From Shouchella sp047238345 (lineage in GTDB: Bacteria; Bacillota; Bacilli; Bacillales; Bacillaceae_D): DNA of 64,000 nt. Positions 53,419 to 61,875 of the stretch are shown piece by piece (the stretch's first letter is position 1; each line of letters starts with the position of its first letter). The stretch is taken from the NCBI RefSeq assembly GCF_047238345.1, contig NZ_JBDFMQ010000001.1, positions 3,038,001-3,102,000 of the forward strand, in the 5' to 3' direction. The notes beneath the pieces were generated by a model. That model did no database searches. It had not been told where the DNA came from and saw nothing but the letters and a program-made list of their open reading frames with translations. The position numbers were made by a program, and so were the translations under genes.

Positions 53419-53991
53419 GTGGAGGATTCCATTAAAAAGAGAAAACAGTCTGTCCGACTAATGATTGAACGATTCCTAAAAGATGATGACCATAAGCAGC
53501 TTTTTCTTACGGCTCAACAATACCCTACTCCAATAAACCGTCAAGCCTTAGATGACGCATTTCGTCACTTTTTTACTAGAATGAAGACCGTTCAATATAT
53601 TAGTAAACTAATCAAAGGCTATTCCGTTGATTTTGATAAGCGAATAAGAAATCAACCACACTTTTTTTCTTTAGATGATGAAGGAGAGGCTGAAGATTCT
53701 ACCTCGTTCCTGCAAATGATACAAGCCGGGGACGTCTTGACGGATGTGGAGAATTATTTTGATGAAGAGGGTTCTATTATAGAGCTGTTTACGGACAAGC
53801 AAATGACAAAAGCGTTTACTTCTCTTAAAAACTTGCAGCAGACGATTCTGATTTACGCGTATTTTTATGGTTATCAAAATAAAGAAATTGCGCTTTTCCT
53901 TGATATGTCCGAGCAACGAATTTCATATAACAAAAAAAGGGCGCTTACCCTTTTAAAACAAACCATTCCTAATACCCCTAAGGAGGGCTAA
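53419..53991 (+). CDS. sigO: RNA polymerase sigma factor SigO (YvrI), region-4 subunit
   Basis: A 190-residue sigma subunit. The N-terminal half (IERFLKDDDHKQLFLTAQQY, DAFRHFFTRMKTVQYISKLI) matches B. subtilis YvrI/SigO (191 residues), and residues 128-180 are a sigma region 4 helix-turn-helix (LQQTILIYAYFYGYQNKEIA, LFLDMSEQRISYNKKRALTL). Region 2 is missing and is supplied by the next gene. GTG start after AAGGAGGTCATTTAT; an out-of-frame ATG lies 2 bp upstream. The stop lies 3 bp before the rsoA start. Confidence 0.85.
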   Translation: MEDSIKKRKQSVRLMIERFLKDDDHKQLFLTAQQYPTPINRQALDDAFRHFFTRMKTVQYISKLIKGYSVDFDKRIRNQPHFFSLDDEGEAEDSTSFLQMIQAGDVLTDVENYFDEEGSIIELFTDKQMTKAFTSLKNLQQTILIYAYFYGYQNKEIALFLDMSEQRISYNKKRALTLLKQTIPNTPKEG

Positions 53992-53994
53992 CGC

Positions 53995-54234
53995 ATGTCC
54001 ATACGCTATGAAACCATACTTAAAGAGTTCCAGCCAAAAATAAAAAAAAGCCTCTACCAAACGGCACCACCGAATCGAGAGGATTTAGAACAAGAGATTA
54101 AGATGAAAATTTTTGAAAAGATGGACGTTATTCAAAACATAGATGCACCTGGTTACTATGATTTTGTTAGCGGTCATGAGGATGTTGCAGAAACCCTTGG
54201 TGTCTATCTAATCAGTGATAGAAAACGAGATTAA
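53995..54234 (+). CDS. rsoA: Sigma co-factor RsoA (YvrHa), region-2 subunit
   Basis: A 79-residue protein, the same length as B. subtilis RsoA. RKPNREDLEQE-type sequence appears here as PPNREDLEQEIKMKIFEKMD, which corresponds to sigma region 2.1-2.2, the part that contacts core polymerase. With SigO it would form a two-subunit sigma factor. The ribosome binding site GGAGGGCTAACGC overlaps the sigO stop, so the pair is made together. No YvrL-type anti-sigma gene is adjacent. Confidence 0.82.
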   Translation: MSIRYETILKEFQPKIKKSLYQTAPPNREDLEQEIKMKIFEKMDVIQNIDAPGYYDFVSGHEDVAETLGVYLISDRKRD

Positions 54235-54242
54235 ACGGGTTT

Positions 54243-54293
54243 GAATCGCTAGAACGTGCGCCTAAATCACTTAAAGGATACAACTAGCGATTC
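54243..54293. repeat. Inverted repeat after rsoA
   Basis: GAATCGCTAG and CTAGCGATTC are a perfect 10-bp pair with a 31-nt loop between convergent rsoA and the permease gene; no T-tract, so a terminator role is only possible. Confidence 0.5.
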
Positions 54294-54300
54294 ATTGCGC

Positions 54301-55188
54301 TTATTCTTTCACAGACCCTAGTACAATCCCCTTCACAAAATACTTTTGTAAAAAGGGATAAACCAAAATAATCGGTAAAGCCCCAATAAAGATTTGAGCA
54401 GAACGAACCGTTCGTTCTGATAAGGCACGCACCTCATCTGGATTTACGTTAATTTGAGAGAAATCGTTTTGAACAATAATGGTTTGTAAAAAGGTCGACA
54501 ACGGATATTTAGTCGTATCTGTTAAATAAATCAACCCATCAAACCACGAATTCCATTGACCCACCATTGTGAAGAGTCCTACTGTTGCTAAAGCAGGTAG
54601 TGAAATAGGCAAATAAATTTTAAACAAGATTCTAAAATGACCCGCTCCATCTATTAACGCGGCTTCTTCTAGTGATTTCGGAACACCGGTCCGGAAGAAG
54701 TTTAAAAGTAAAATCATATTAAATACATTAACAGCACCAGGCAGAACGAGCGCCCAGATCGTATTAATCATGCCAAGGTTTTGAATCAAAATATAAGTAG
54801 GAATCAATCCACCGTTAAAAAGCATGATGAAAATTAGAGAATACACGTACCATTTTCGACCACGGAATTCATGGTCTTCTTTAGATAGTGCATACGCGGC
54901 AAGCGTCACAACAGTTAAGCTAATAAGTGTTCCTAACACTGTTCGAAAGACACCATTCCAAAGTGCACGTAAGAAATTTGCGTTTCCAAGGGTTTGCTCC
55001 CAAGCTGCGAACGTAAAATCAATTGGAAGAAATCGAACTAAATTCGCATTTGCCGGGGCTGACGCACTAAATGAGACAGCAAGAATGTGGATGAGCGGCA
55101 AGATACAAATAATTCCTAGCGCTAATAGAAAGATGTTGTTGCACACGGAAAAAATTTTATATGAACGACTGCGATGGTGCATGGCCAC
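54301..55188 (-). CDS. lplC: Carbohydrate ABC transporter permease (LplC/YtcP-like)
   Basis: A 295-residue CUT1 permease with about six helices. The EAA loop reads SLEEAALIDGAGHFRILFKI; FMMLFNGGLIPTYILIQNLG-like sequence (IMLFNGGLIPTYILIQNLGM) and the C-terminal VYPFLQKYFVKGIVLGSVKE are characteristic of the LplC/YtcP group used for complex polysaccharide fragments. It is last in a locus with LplB, a two-component system and the binding protein. Confidence 0.9.
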   Translation of the reverse strand: MAMHHRSRSYKIFSVCNNIFLLALGIICILPLIHILAVSFSASAPANANLVRFLPIDFTFAAWEQTLGNANFLRALWNGVFRTVLGTLISLTVVTLAAYALSKEDHEFRGRKWYVYSLIFIMLFNGGLIPTYILIQNLGMINTIWALVLPGAVNVFNMILLLNFFRTGVPKSLEEAALIDGAGHFRILFKIYLPISLPALATVGLFTMVGQWNSWFDGLIYLTDTTKYPLSTFLQTIIVQNDFSQINVNPDEVRALSERTVRSAQIFIGALPIILVYPFLQKYFVKGIVLGSVKE

Positions 55189-55193
55189 CCCTC

Positions 55194-56141
55194 CTAAAAG
55201 ATCCGATAATTTGCATATTTGTAAGCCAGACGATAACCAGTAACAATAAGAATAAAGGCAATAACCGATTTAAATGCGCCGACCGCCGTAGCATAACTGA
55301 AGTTTCCTCCAAGAAGTCCTTGTCGGTACACATATGTATCAATGATATCTCCTTTGTCATAGACGAGTGGATTGTAGAGGTTAAAGATTTGGTCAAAACC
55401 TGCATTAAGAATATTTCCAAGCGCTAACGTTGCTACGACAATGGTTATCGGTAATAAGCTTGGAAGTGTAATATAAAGCACTTGTTGAAAACGATTCGCG
55501 CCGTCTACAATGGCGGCTTCATATAAACTTGGATTAATGCCTGCAAGCGCCGCTAAAAAAATAATCGCAGAAAAGCCAAAATCCTTCCAAACATCGGACG
55601 CAATAACTGTCACCCTAAACCAATCACTATCCCCTAAAAAGAAGATTGGGTCCATTCCTAGAAAGCCAATAAATTGGTTTACGAGACCGCCATCAACAGA
55701 TAGCAAATCTAGTAAAATACCTCCTAAGATCACCCATGATAAAAAATGCGGTAAATAGACAAGTGTTTGAATAGATCGTTTATACGCCATAATTCGTACT
55801 TCATTTAACAACAGCGCAAACATAATTGGCACGACTAGCTGAAAGATGATCTTGAATGTTGAAATCACGAGTGTGTTCCAAATCACCTGCCGCCCTTCTT
55901 GAAACTCAAAAATGCGGATAAAGTTATCAAACCCAACCCATTGTGAACCTAAGAAGCCTTCCCATGGTTTAAAATCTTGAAAAGCCATGACAATGCCTGC
56001 AAGTGGAATGTAGTTGAAGATGATTGCAAAGATAATGGCTGGTAAGACAAGTACATGGAGCGGCCAGTTGCGCTTCATATTCCAAGCCTGTTTTTTCTTT
56101 TTAGGTACTTGGACAAGTGTTTCACTCTTTATTTGAGCCAC
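55194..56141 (-). CDS. lplB: Carbohydrate ABC transporter permease (LplB/YteP-like)
   Basis: A 315-residue permease: HVLVLPAIIFAIIFNYIPLA, GIVMAFQDFKPWEGFLGSQW, EAAIVDGANRFQQVLYITLP (EAA loop) and FNLYNPLVYDKGDIIDTYVY, the last typical of LplB/YteP. The GTG start at 56141 follows GGGGGGAAGAAAG; the upstream frame overlaps the response regulator and lacks a ribosome binding site. Five bp separate it from lplC. Confidence 0.9.
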   Translation of the reverse strand: MAQIKSETLVQVPKKKKQAWNMKRNWPLHVLVLPAIIFAIIFNYIPLAGIVMAFQDFKPWEGFLGSQWVGFDNFIRIFEFQEGRQVIWNTLVISTFKIIFQLVVPIMFALLLNEVRIMAYKRSIQTLVYLPHFLSWVILGGILLDLLSVDGGLVNQFIGFLGMDPIFFLGDSDWFRVTVIASDVWKDFGFSAIIFLAALAGINPSLYEAAIVDGANRFQQVLYITLPSLLPITIVVATLALGNILNAGFDQIFNLYNPLVYDKGDIIDTYVYRQGLLGGNFSYATAVGAFKSVIAFILIVTGYRLAYKYANYRIF

Positions 56142-56154
56142 CTTTCTTCCCCCC

Positions 56155-57339
56155 TTAGCGTTTTCTAAATTCATGTGGTGTTTGATTGAATTCTTTTTTG
56201 AATACACGTATAAAATAAGATGCATTTTGGTAGCCAAGTTCTTTTGAAATGACACTTACTTTCAAGTTAGTGTCAGCCAATAACGAAACGGCTCGATTCA
56301 TTCGTAATCGATGGATATAGTCTGTAAATGTTTCTCCGGTTTCTTCTTTAAATCGTTTGGATACATAAGCTGGATTCAAATATAATTCGTTTGCGACATC
56401 TTGCAAGGTCGGCTGGTTCAAAAAAGATGCGTGAATATACTCTTTGACTTTTTTTGCTAACCTTTCATCACGAATTCCCTCTTCAATGGGCGCCTTTTTA
56501 TTTCCAGTTAAGATTTGTTTTGCCTGCTTCCAAAACAGAATGGGTTCTCCGATTATGATGGAAACCCCTTGATAGAATTCTTTCTTTAAACCTTTTCTTA
56601 GTGACGAAATATCCCGATGCACATTCACTTCAAATTCAAGCGGTTCCCGGTCATGAATCGGATAAAGTACATACATAGTTGATCGTTCATTCTGTAATAA
56701 AATATATGAGGCTGTTAATTCCTGTTGAATTCGTTCATGCAACTGATCCTCTTCTTGTTTTTGATCATCCCGAAACACCGTAATCGGTATTGCTCTTGCA
56801 TCATCTCGGTTGTTAATTTCATAATGATGAAGTTCAATTTTTAATGCTTCGTCACTTTTGTCACCTGTAAGCCAAGGCTGAAAAATCGATTCACTGATGT
56901 GAGTGAGATGCGTTTTAATGGCTTCTACAGACTTCTCTTGCACATATTGTTCTTTTTTTTCCTCGAGTCTTTCCGCCAGTGCTTGCCGTACTGCTTTCAT
57001 TAAGTCCTCGTCATGTACCGGCTTTAATAAATAATCAATTGCTCTCGCTTTTATCGCCGCCTGTGCGTAAGTAAATTCGGAATAGCCAGATAGTAAAATG
57101 CATTTCGGCTGTTGCTCCCGCTGCTGTTCATTCATTTCTTGAATCAAATCAATTCCTGACCTTCCAGGCATACGAATATCCGTTACAATGACATCAATCG
57201 AACATGCAGAAACAATGTCAAACGCTTTTCTAACAGAAGTGGCACAGTGAACGCGACTGATTTGTAATTGTTCCCATTGTAAACTAGCTAATCCTTGTAG
57301 GGTCGCTTCTTCATCGTCAACAATTAACAATTCGTACAC
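56155..57339 (-). CDS. yesN: Two-component response regulator, AraC type (YesN-like)
   Basis: A 394-residue regulator: receiver domain with Asp54 (VIVTDIRMPGRSG) and Lys in YLLKPVHDEDL, a middle region of about 150 residues, and a C-terminal AraC helix-turn-helix pair (PTLQDVANELYLNPAYVSKR, LKVSVISKELGYQNASYFIR). It should activate the polysaccharide uptake genes beside it. The GTG start follows AAAGGAGGCGAAGTC and overlaps the kinase gene by 16 bp. Confidence 0.92.
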   Translation of the reverse strand: MYELLIVDDEEATLQGLASLQWEQLQISRVHCATSVRKAFDIVSACSIDVIVTDIRMPGRSGIDLIQEMNEQQREQQPKCILLSGYSEFTYAQAAIKARAIDYLLKPVHDEDLMKAVRQALAERLEEKKEQYVQEKSVEAIKTHLTHISESIFQPWLTGDKSDEALKIELHHYEINNRDDARAIPITVFRDDQKQEEDQLHERIQQELTASYILLQNERSTMYVLYPIHDREPLEFEVNVHRDISSLRKGLKKEFYQGVSIIIGEPILFWKQAKQILTGNKKAPIEEGIRDERLAKKVKEYIHASFLNQPTLQDVANELYLNPAYVSKRFKEETGETFTDYIHRLRMNRAVSLLADTNLKVSVISKELGYQNASYFIRVFKKEFNQTPHEFRKR

Positions 57340-59057
57340 GACTTCGCCTCCTTTTGATCATCTGTTTTACAAACAATCGTAACTTTTAATCCCCCTAGCA
57401 ACGATTGTTCCAGCATCAGTCCAGACCCCATCCCAAAGCGATGTCGTAACCGCTGATGGACGTTTCGCAATCCATAATGATTTGTTAAATCCTGCTCAGC
57501 ATATAGAAATGAATTGAGTGAAGAAATACGTTCTTGCGTCAAATCCTGACCGTTATCTTCAACAACAACAAGCCATCCATCTGGCTGCACTTGACCAGTA
57601 ATTGTAATGATTGCCTCATCTTCTAAATTTGCAACACCGTGAACAATTGCGTTCTCAACAATTGGTTGTATCAACAATCGCGGTATAAGAGCAAGTTCAC
57701 ACGCTTCTGGAACAGCTATTGAATAAGTTAGATTCCGTTTCCGTAAAGCGTGAATAGCCAGAAAGTTATTGACCAGCTTTAATTCCTCTTTGATTGTTGT
57801 CTCTTCTTGTTCCATTTCTGTTCTATAGCGAAAATAGTCACCTAAATGAAGAGACATCGCCTCGACTGCGTCGGTATTGTTCACTTTAGCCATATTTTTT
57901 ATATAAAAGAGACAGTTGTATAAAAAGTGTGGATCGATTTGAGCCTGCAATAGCTTTAAGCTCGCTTGTTGTGAACGAATTTTTTCTTCGTACACCTCTT
58001 CTATTAATGTTTGAATTTGATCCGCCATTTCATTAAATCCGCTCATTGCAATGGCAAACTCCTTTTGGTCAGGTACAGTCATGCGCGTCTGATAGTGACC
58101 TCTTTTGAATTGCAAAATCGCATCTTTTAACTTATCAATTGGTCTATGAATTTGCGTGTATAAAAGCCAAGCTGACATGACACCTAAAAGAAGCAATACG
58201 CCTCCCGTCACATAAAACCAGACGCGGGTTGTTGCGATAGGGCTAAGGACTTCCTCCAAAGGAACAAGATCAACAAGGACCCAATCTAAGCTTTCTGAAG
58301 CAATGTAGGATAATGTATAATCCGCTTCATTCCATTCAAATCGATATGTACCTTTCGACTCTTCATGCATCTGTAAAGTGAATGCTTCACCTAATGGCAC
58401 ATCTTCGGTTGTACCTGCTGGTTTAATGGGGTCAAAATCAGGATGATACAAAAACGAATACCCATCATTCATTAGCTCCAAGTCTTTTAACTGGTGTTGT
58501 ACGGCTTCGCTATAAATTCGAGCTTCCACAATAACCGCTTGATCGTTTTCACCACCATAAACCGAGTCTGTCACATGTTGAACAAAGTAAGGACGATCCG
58601 CATCCTTGCCTTGTCCATCTGCGACGTAGCGCCATGACCGTGACAATGTTTCTGGTCTTTCTGGCGATGCACCCATTGTGGAAAGCTGTCTCTCGCCGTC
58701 GGGAAAAAAAATCGTCACATCAACTAGAAATGTACTTAACTGCTGGTAAAGCATAAGTGTTTGCTGGATATCTTGCTGGAGTTCTATCGATTCATAAGGA
58801 CTTAATAAATCAATCGTCCGTAACCGACTTGTGTCTTGGTCGATGCTTAATGCGACAAGAAATTGCGATACTTGCCATAAATCAGCTTCAATTCGATTCA
58901 TTGATACGTCCAATCGGTTTAAGTTTCGTGTATCAATTTCTTCACGAACAACTCGCTCACTAACTAGATTTGAGTACGTATAGAGCGCAACGACTGGCAC
59001 AAGTAAAAGAATCATACTGACGACCATTTTGTGAAATAAACTTAGTTGTTTAAACAT
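57324..59057 (-). CDS. yesM: Sensor histidine kinase (YesM-like)
   Basis: A 577-residue membrane kinase: helix at about 10-30, extracellular Cache-type sensor, second helix at about 275-297, HAMP (IHRPIDKLKDAILQFKRGHY), the His_kinase phosphoacceptor in LLQAQIDPHFLYNCLFYIKN, and an HATPase with N box IVENAIVHGV and G box VVVEDNGQD. It probably senses a carbohydrate, perhaps with the adjacent binding protein. The start at MFKQLSLFHK follows GAGGGGGAGCGTT. Confidence 0.92.
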   Translation of the reverse strand: MFKQLSLFHKMVVSMILLLVPVVALYTYSNLVSERVVREEIDTRNLNRLDVSMNRIEADLWQVSQFLVALSIDQDTSRLRTIDLLSPYESIELQQDIQQTLMLYQQLSTFLVDVTIFFPDGERQLSTMGASPERPETLSRSWRYVADGQGKDADRPYFVQHVTDSVYGGENDQAVIVEARIYSEAVQHQLKDLELMNDGYSFLYHPDFDPIKPAGTTEDVPLGEAFTLQMHEESKGTYRFEWNEADYTLSYIASESLDWVLVDLVPLEEVLSPIATTRVWFYVTGGVLLLLGVMSAWLLYTQIHRPIDKLKDAILQFKRGHYQTRMTVPDQKEFAIAMSGFNEMADQIQTLIEEVYEEKIRSQQASLKLLQAQIDPHFLYNCLFYIKNMAKVNNTDAVEAMSLHLGDYFRYRTEMEQEETTIKEELKLVNNFLAIHALRKRNLTYSIAVPEACELALIPRLLIQPIVENAIVHGVANLEDEAIITITGQVQPDGWLVVVEDNGQDLTQERISSLNSFLYAEQDLTNHYGLRNVHQRLRHRFGMGSGLMLEQSLLGGLKVTIVCKTDDQKEAKSCTNC

Positions 59058-59120
59058 AACGCTCCCCCTCTTAAGCGTTATTTTAATCGATAAAAGAGGA
59101 TTGTGGGACACTTGACTCAA

Positions 59121-59153
59121 GAAAAAGACAGCGCTTACTTTTTACGCTGTCTT
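59121..59153 (-). terminator. Terminator after the lplA-like gene
   Basis: AAGACAGCG and CGCTGTCTT with an 11-nt loop; on the minus strand a T-tract follows. It should make binding protein mRNA more abundant than the downstream kinase and permease genes. Confidence 0.8.
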
Positions 59154-59162
59154 CTATATGAA

Positions 59163-60830
59163 TTAGTTTGCATTCACGATCTCAAACCATTCATTCACTT
59201 CAGCGACAACATCATCGCCACCTTGATTTTTCCATTGTTCAATTAGGCTATCAAATTCATCAATCGACGTTTCGCCATAAATCATCTTATTGAATCCTTC
59301 ACTAAGCAACGTATCTAAAGCATCACCGCGGCTGACCATTGTTTCTGTTGGTCTTCCTGTAAACATACTAGGAATTTGAGCGTCTGCACTATCAACAACA
59401 ATTCGAGCGCCTTCCCATGCTTCTTCTGGATACTGTAAATATACTTTTCGTTCAAAAGGTGTTTCTGGTTCATCGCCTCTTGCAAAATCAGCTAATGCAT
59501 TAATGTAAAGACTAGGAATGCGGGCACCATCGTAGGTTAACGTATATTTAACTGGATCAATTCGTCCACCAGGAATATCTGCGTCCGCATAGTTCACGTC
59601 TCCGTCTTCTAGTACATAGTCGTACCCTTCTGCAAATCCATATTCAAACTCACTTCCTTCATCTGGATTCGCGAAATGCTCAAATAAATAATTTTGATAG
59701 ACAAAGAAGGCTTGAATTTCATCTTCTGTTGCATTTTCATTGAACATAACGGCTCCGTTTTGTGACGTAATTCCTGTTGAGCGTCCTTTGTGTCCATCTG
59801 GACCTGTCGGAATATCATACGCTTTGTATTCTGCACCTTCCACATTTTCCAGAAGTTCTGCTAATGGCCAGTCTGGCATCCAGTGTGGTCCCGCAATGAT
59901 TCCAGCACGACCAGCAGTAAACAATTCAGCTGCTTTTCCTTCATCCCAAAGTCCAGATTCAGGGTGCATATAGCCTTCGTCCATCCAGTGCTTGAGGGTT
60001 TCTAACCCCTCTTTAATTTCCGGCTGAACGTCTCCATTTTCAAGCGTTCCATCATCGGCTAGATTGTATTGGTTTGGCATGCCTCCATGGGCACCAAAAA
60101 CCCAGTCAACCGTCGACATCCACGTATTAAGCTGATTCGCAAAACCAGCAGCTAATCCATAAACTTGCTCGCCTGTTCCCGTAGGATCATCGTTCACAAA
60201 TGCATCCATGATTGCTTCCACATCGTCTATTGTCTCAGGGGCTTCTAAATCGAGTTCATCCATCCAATCTTGTCGAATGAACAAAACCGTATCACCATTC
60301 ATTTCATAATCTAAAATTGGAATCGCGAACCTTCCTTCTTCCCGAGTGTAAGGGTCCCATGCATGGGGATCTGCGTCCATTGCTTCTTTCCATGTAGGCG
60401 ATGCATATTTATCAAAAATATCGCCAACCTCCATTACACGACCTGAATCAATTAGATCCTGGGTTAAATGACTCCGCAGAGCCAAAATCGACGGTAATTC
60501 TTGATTTGAAGACATTTCAAGCTGTAATTTGGTTTCAAATGTTTCACCAGGTCCACTTGTCGTCCACATATAATTTAAATCGACATTAAATGTATCTTTC
60601 ACCCATTGCGTGTGCACGTTGTCTTCAATCGTTTCACCTTCCCGGAAAAAAATATCGCCAGAAACATGCTTAATTAAATCCAATGTTACAGGTTCTTCAA
60701 AACGCTCTGTCAATTCTTCCGCCGAAGTTACCGCATCAACCGTGCTTTCTTTTTCATTGGAATTGTCACTACAAGCAGAAAGCGCTACAACAGCCACACT
60801 AGATAAGACAATCGCATGATATCTTTTCAA
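59163..60830 (-). CDS. lplA: Extracellular carbohydrate-binding lipoprotein (LplA/YtcQ-like)
   Basis: A 555-residue family 1 solute-binding protein with lipobox LSAC (Cys20). FDKYASPTWKEAMDADPHAW, FIRQDWMDELDLEAPETIDD, GIIAGPHWMPDWPLAELLEN and YLFEHFANPDEGSEFEYGF fit the large LplA/YtcQ group. It delivers an oligosaccharide to LplB-LplC; the ATPase is expected to be a shared MsmX-type protein encoded elsewhere. The TTG start follows GGGGGAGCAAGT. A cre-like site lies 57 bp upstream. Confidence 0.9.
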   Translation of the reverse strand: MKRYHAIVLSSVAVVALSACSDNSNEKESTVDAVTSAEELTERFEEPVTLDLIKHVSGDIFFREGETIEDNVHTQWVKDTFNVDLNYMWTTSGPGETFETKLQLEMSSNQELPSILALRSHLTQDLIDSGRVMEVGDIFDKYASPTWKEAMDADPHAWDPYTREEGRFAIPILDYEMNGDTVLFIRQDWMDELDLEAPETIDDVEAIMDAFVNDDPTGTGEQVYGLAAGFANQLNTWMSTVDWVFGAHGGMPNQYNLADDGTLENGDVQPEIKEGLETLKHWMDEGYMHPESGLWDEGKAAELFTAGRAGIIAGPHWMPDWPLAELLENVEGAEYKAYDIPTGPDGHKGRSTGITSQNGAVMFNENATEDEIQAFFVYQNYLFEHFANPDEGSEFEYGFAEGYDYVLEDGDVNYADADIPGGRIDPVKYTLTYDGARIPSLYINALADFARGDEPETPFERKVYLQYPEEAWEGARIVVDSADAQIPSMFTGRPTETMVSRGDALDTLLSEGFNKMIYGETSIDEFDSLIEQWKNQGGDDVVAEVNEWFEIVNAN

Positions 60831-60886
60831 ACTTGCTCCCCCTCTGTTTCATCTATTCGTATCAATCCGCTTAACGAAAAAACTAT

Positions 60887-60901
60887 TGTAAGCCTTTTCA
60901 T
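60887..60901. promoter_or_regulatory. cre-like site upstream of the lplA-like gene
   Basis: On the minus strand ATGAAAAGGCTTACA matches WTGNAARCGNWWWCA except for G in place of the central C. Consistent with CcpA control of a sugar uptake gene. Confidence 0.5.
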
Positions 60902-61008
60902 TTGTACTATATCTTGTTTTTCAGCGTTTTAATATAACACTTCTTTTAGATTTATATCACTTTCTTTACTTATCGAGAGGAAAATGTAGCCAAACGCAAA
61001 AAAGGCCG

Positions 61009-61860
61009 TTATTCGACCTTTTTCACTTCAATGACCACTGCTTTACTTATTTTTTTGAAACCTATGTCTTGGTAAATATGGTTAGAGGTTGGGTTCGCTA
61101 AATCCGTATAAAGAAGAATCGTGGTAAAGCCTTCTTCTCTACATTGTTGGCAAAGGGCGGATACACAACTAGATGCATAGCCCCTTCTCCTTAAATGTTC
61201 AGGAGTATACACAAGATTAATCGTTACCGTTTTATCAATTTTACGGGTTGCGTTTGCCATTGCCACGCACTCCCCATCTACAATGAATAGATGGAGTCCA
61301 CTTTTTTCAAATTGAATTTGAGCACTCCTATACGCTTCTTCTAACGTTTGTCTCGCTTCTGAAAGATTTGCTTCTTTATCAAACGCACGGATCCACTCCG
61401 CTACAGTTGCTATATCCATTCGCGTCATCTTTCGTAATGTCCCCGAATAGGAAGGATTAAACATCGACATATCTAATGAATAAAGCTGTTGGTCCATTGT
61501 AATGACTGGTTTTCTGCTTCGTAATGCCGCCAAAGCATTAGTGATCATTTGAGTCGGTTCTTTCTTCCCGACAAACCGTGTAACGGAATACGCACTCAAC
61601 ATTTGAGCAAACACATTTGCCGCTTCTTCTTTTAATGGTGCAGAGAAAGCTAACACAACTTGTTCTGGGATTGTTTGTAAACAAAAACCAATTGGCTCCT
61701 CTTTCATTGTTAAACAACCCATTAAGTGAGGACGATGTTTTGCACGGAGCGCTTGCTTCAAAATGCCAAGAAATAAACTATTCTCACTCAGATTATGCGA
61801 TAACGCCGCAGTGCTCATTTCGTAAAAAGCATCTACGTCTTCGAATAGGTTTGCTTCCAT
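61009..61860 (-). CDS. GNAT family acetyltransferase, two-domain
   Basis: A 283-residue protein with an N-terminal half of degenerate GNAT character (FLGILKQALRAKHRPHLMGC) and a canonical C-terminal GNAT domain (VTINLVYTPEHLRRRGYASS, followed by CREEGFTTILLYTDLANPTS and IYQDIGFKKISKAVVIEV). The acetyl-CoA loop is RRRGYAS. Substrate unknown. AGGGGGACAGA precedes the start; it lies 15 bp after pepT and may be co-transcribed. Confidence 0.88.
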   Translation of the reverse strand: MEANLFEDVDAFYEMSTAALSHNLSENSLFLGILKQALRAKHRPHLMGCLTMKEEPIGFCLQTIPEQVVLAFSAPLKEEAANVFAQMLSAYSVTRFVGKKEPTQMITNALAALRSRKPVITMDQQLYSLDMSMFNPSYSGTLRKMTRMDIATVAEWIRAFDKEANLSEARQTLEEAYRSAQIQFEKSGLHLFIVDGECVAMANATRKIDKTVTINLVYTPEHLRRRGYASSCVSALCQQCREEGFTTILLYTDLANPTSNHIYQDIGFKKISKAVVIEVKKVE

Positions 61861-61875
61861 TCTGTCCCCCTGACG

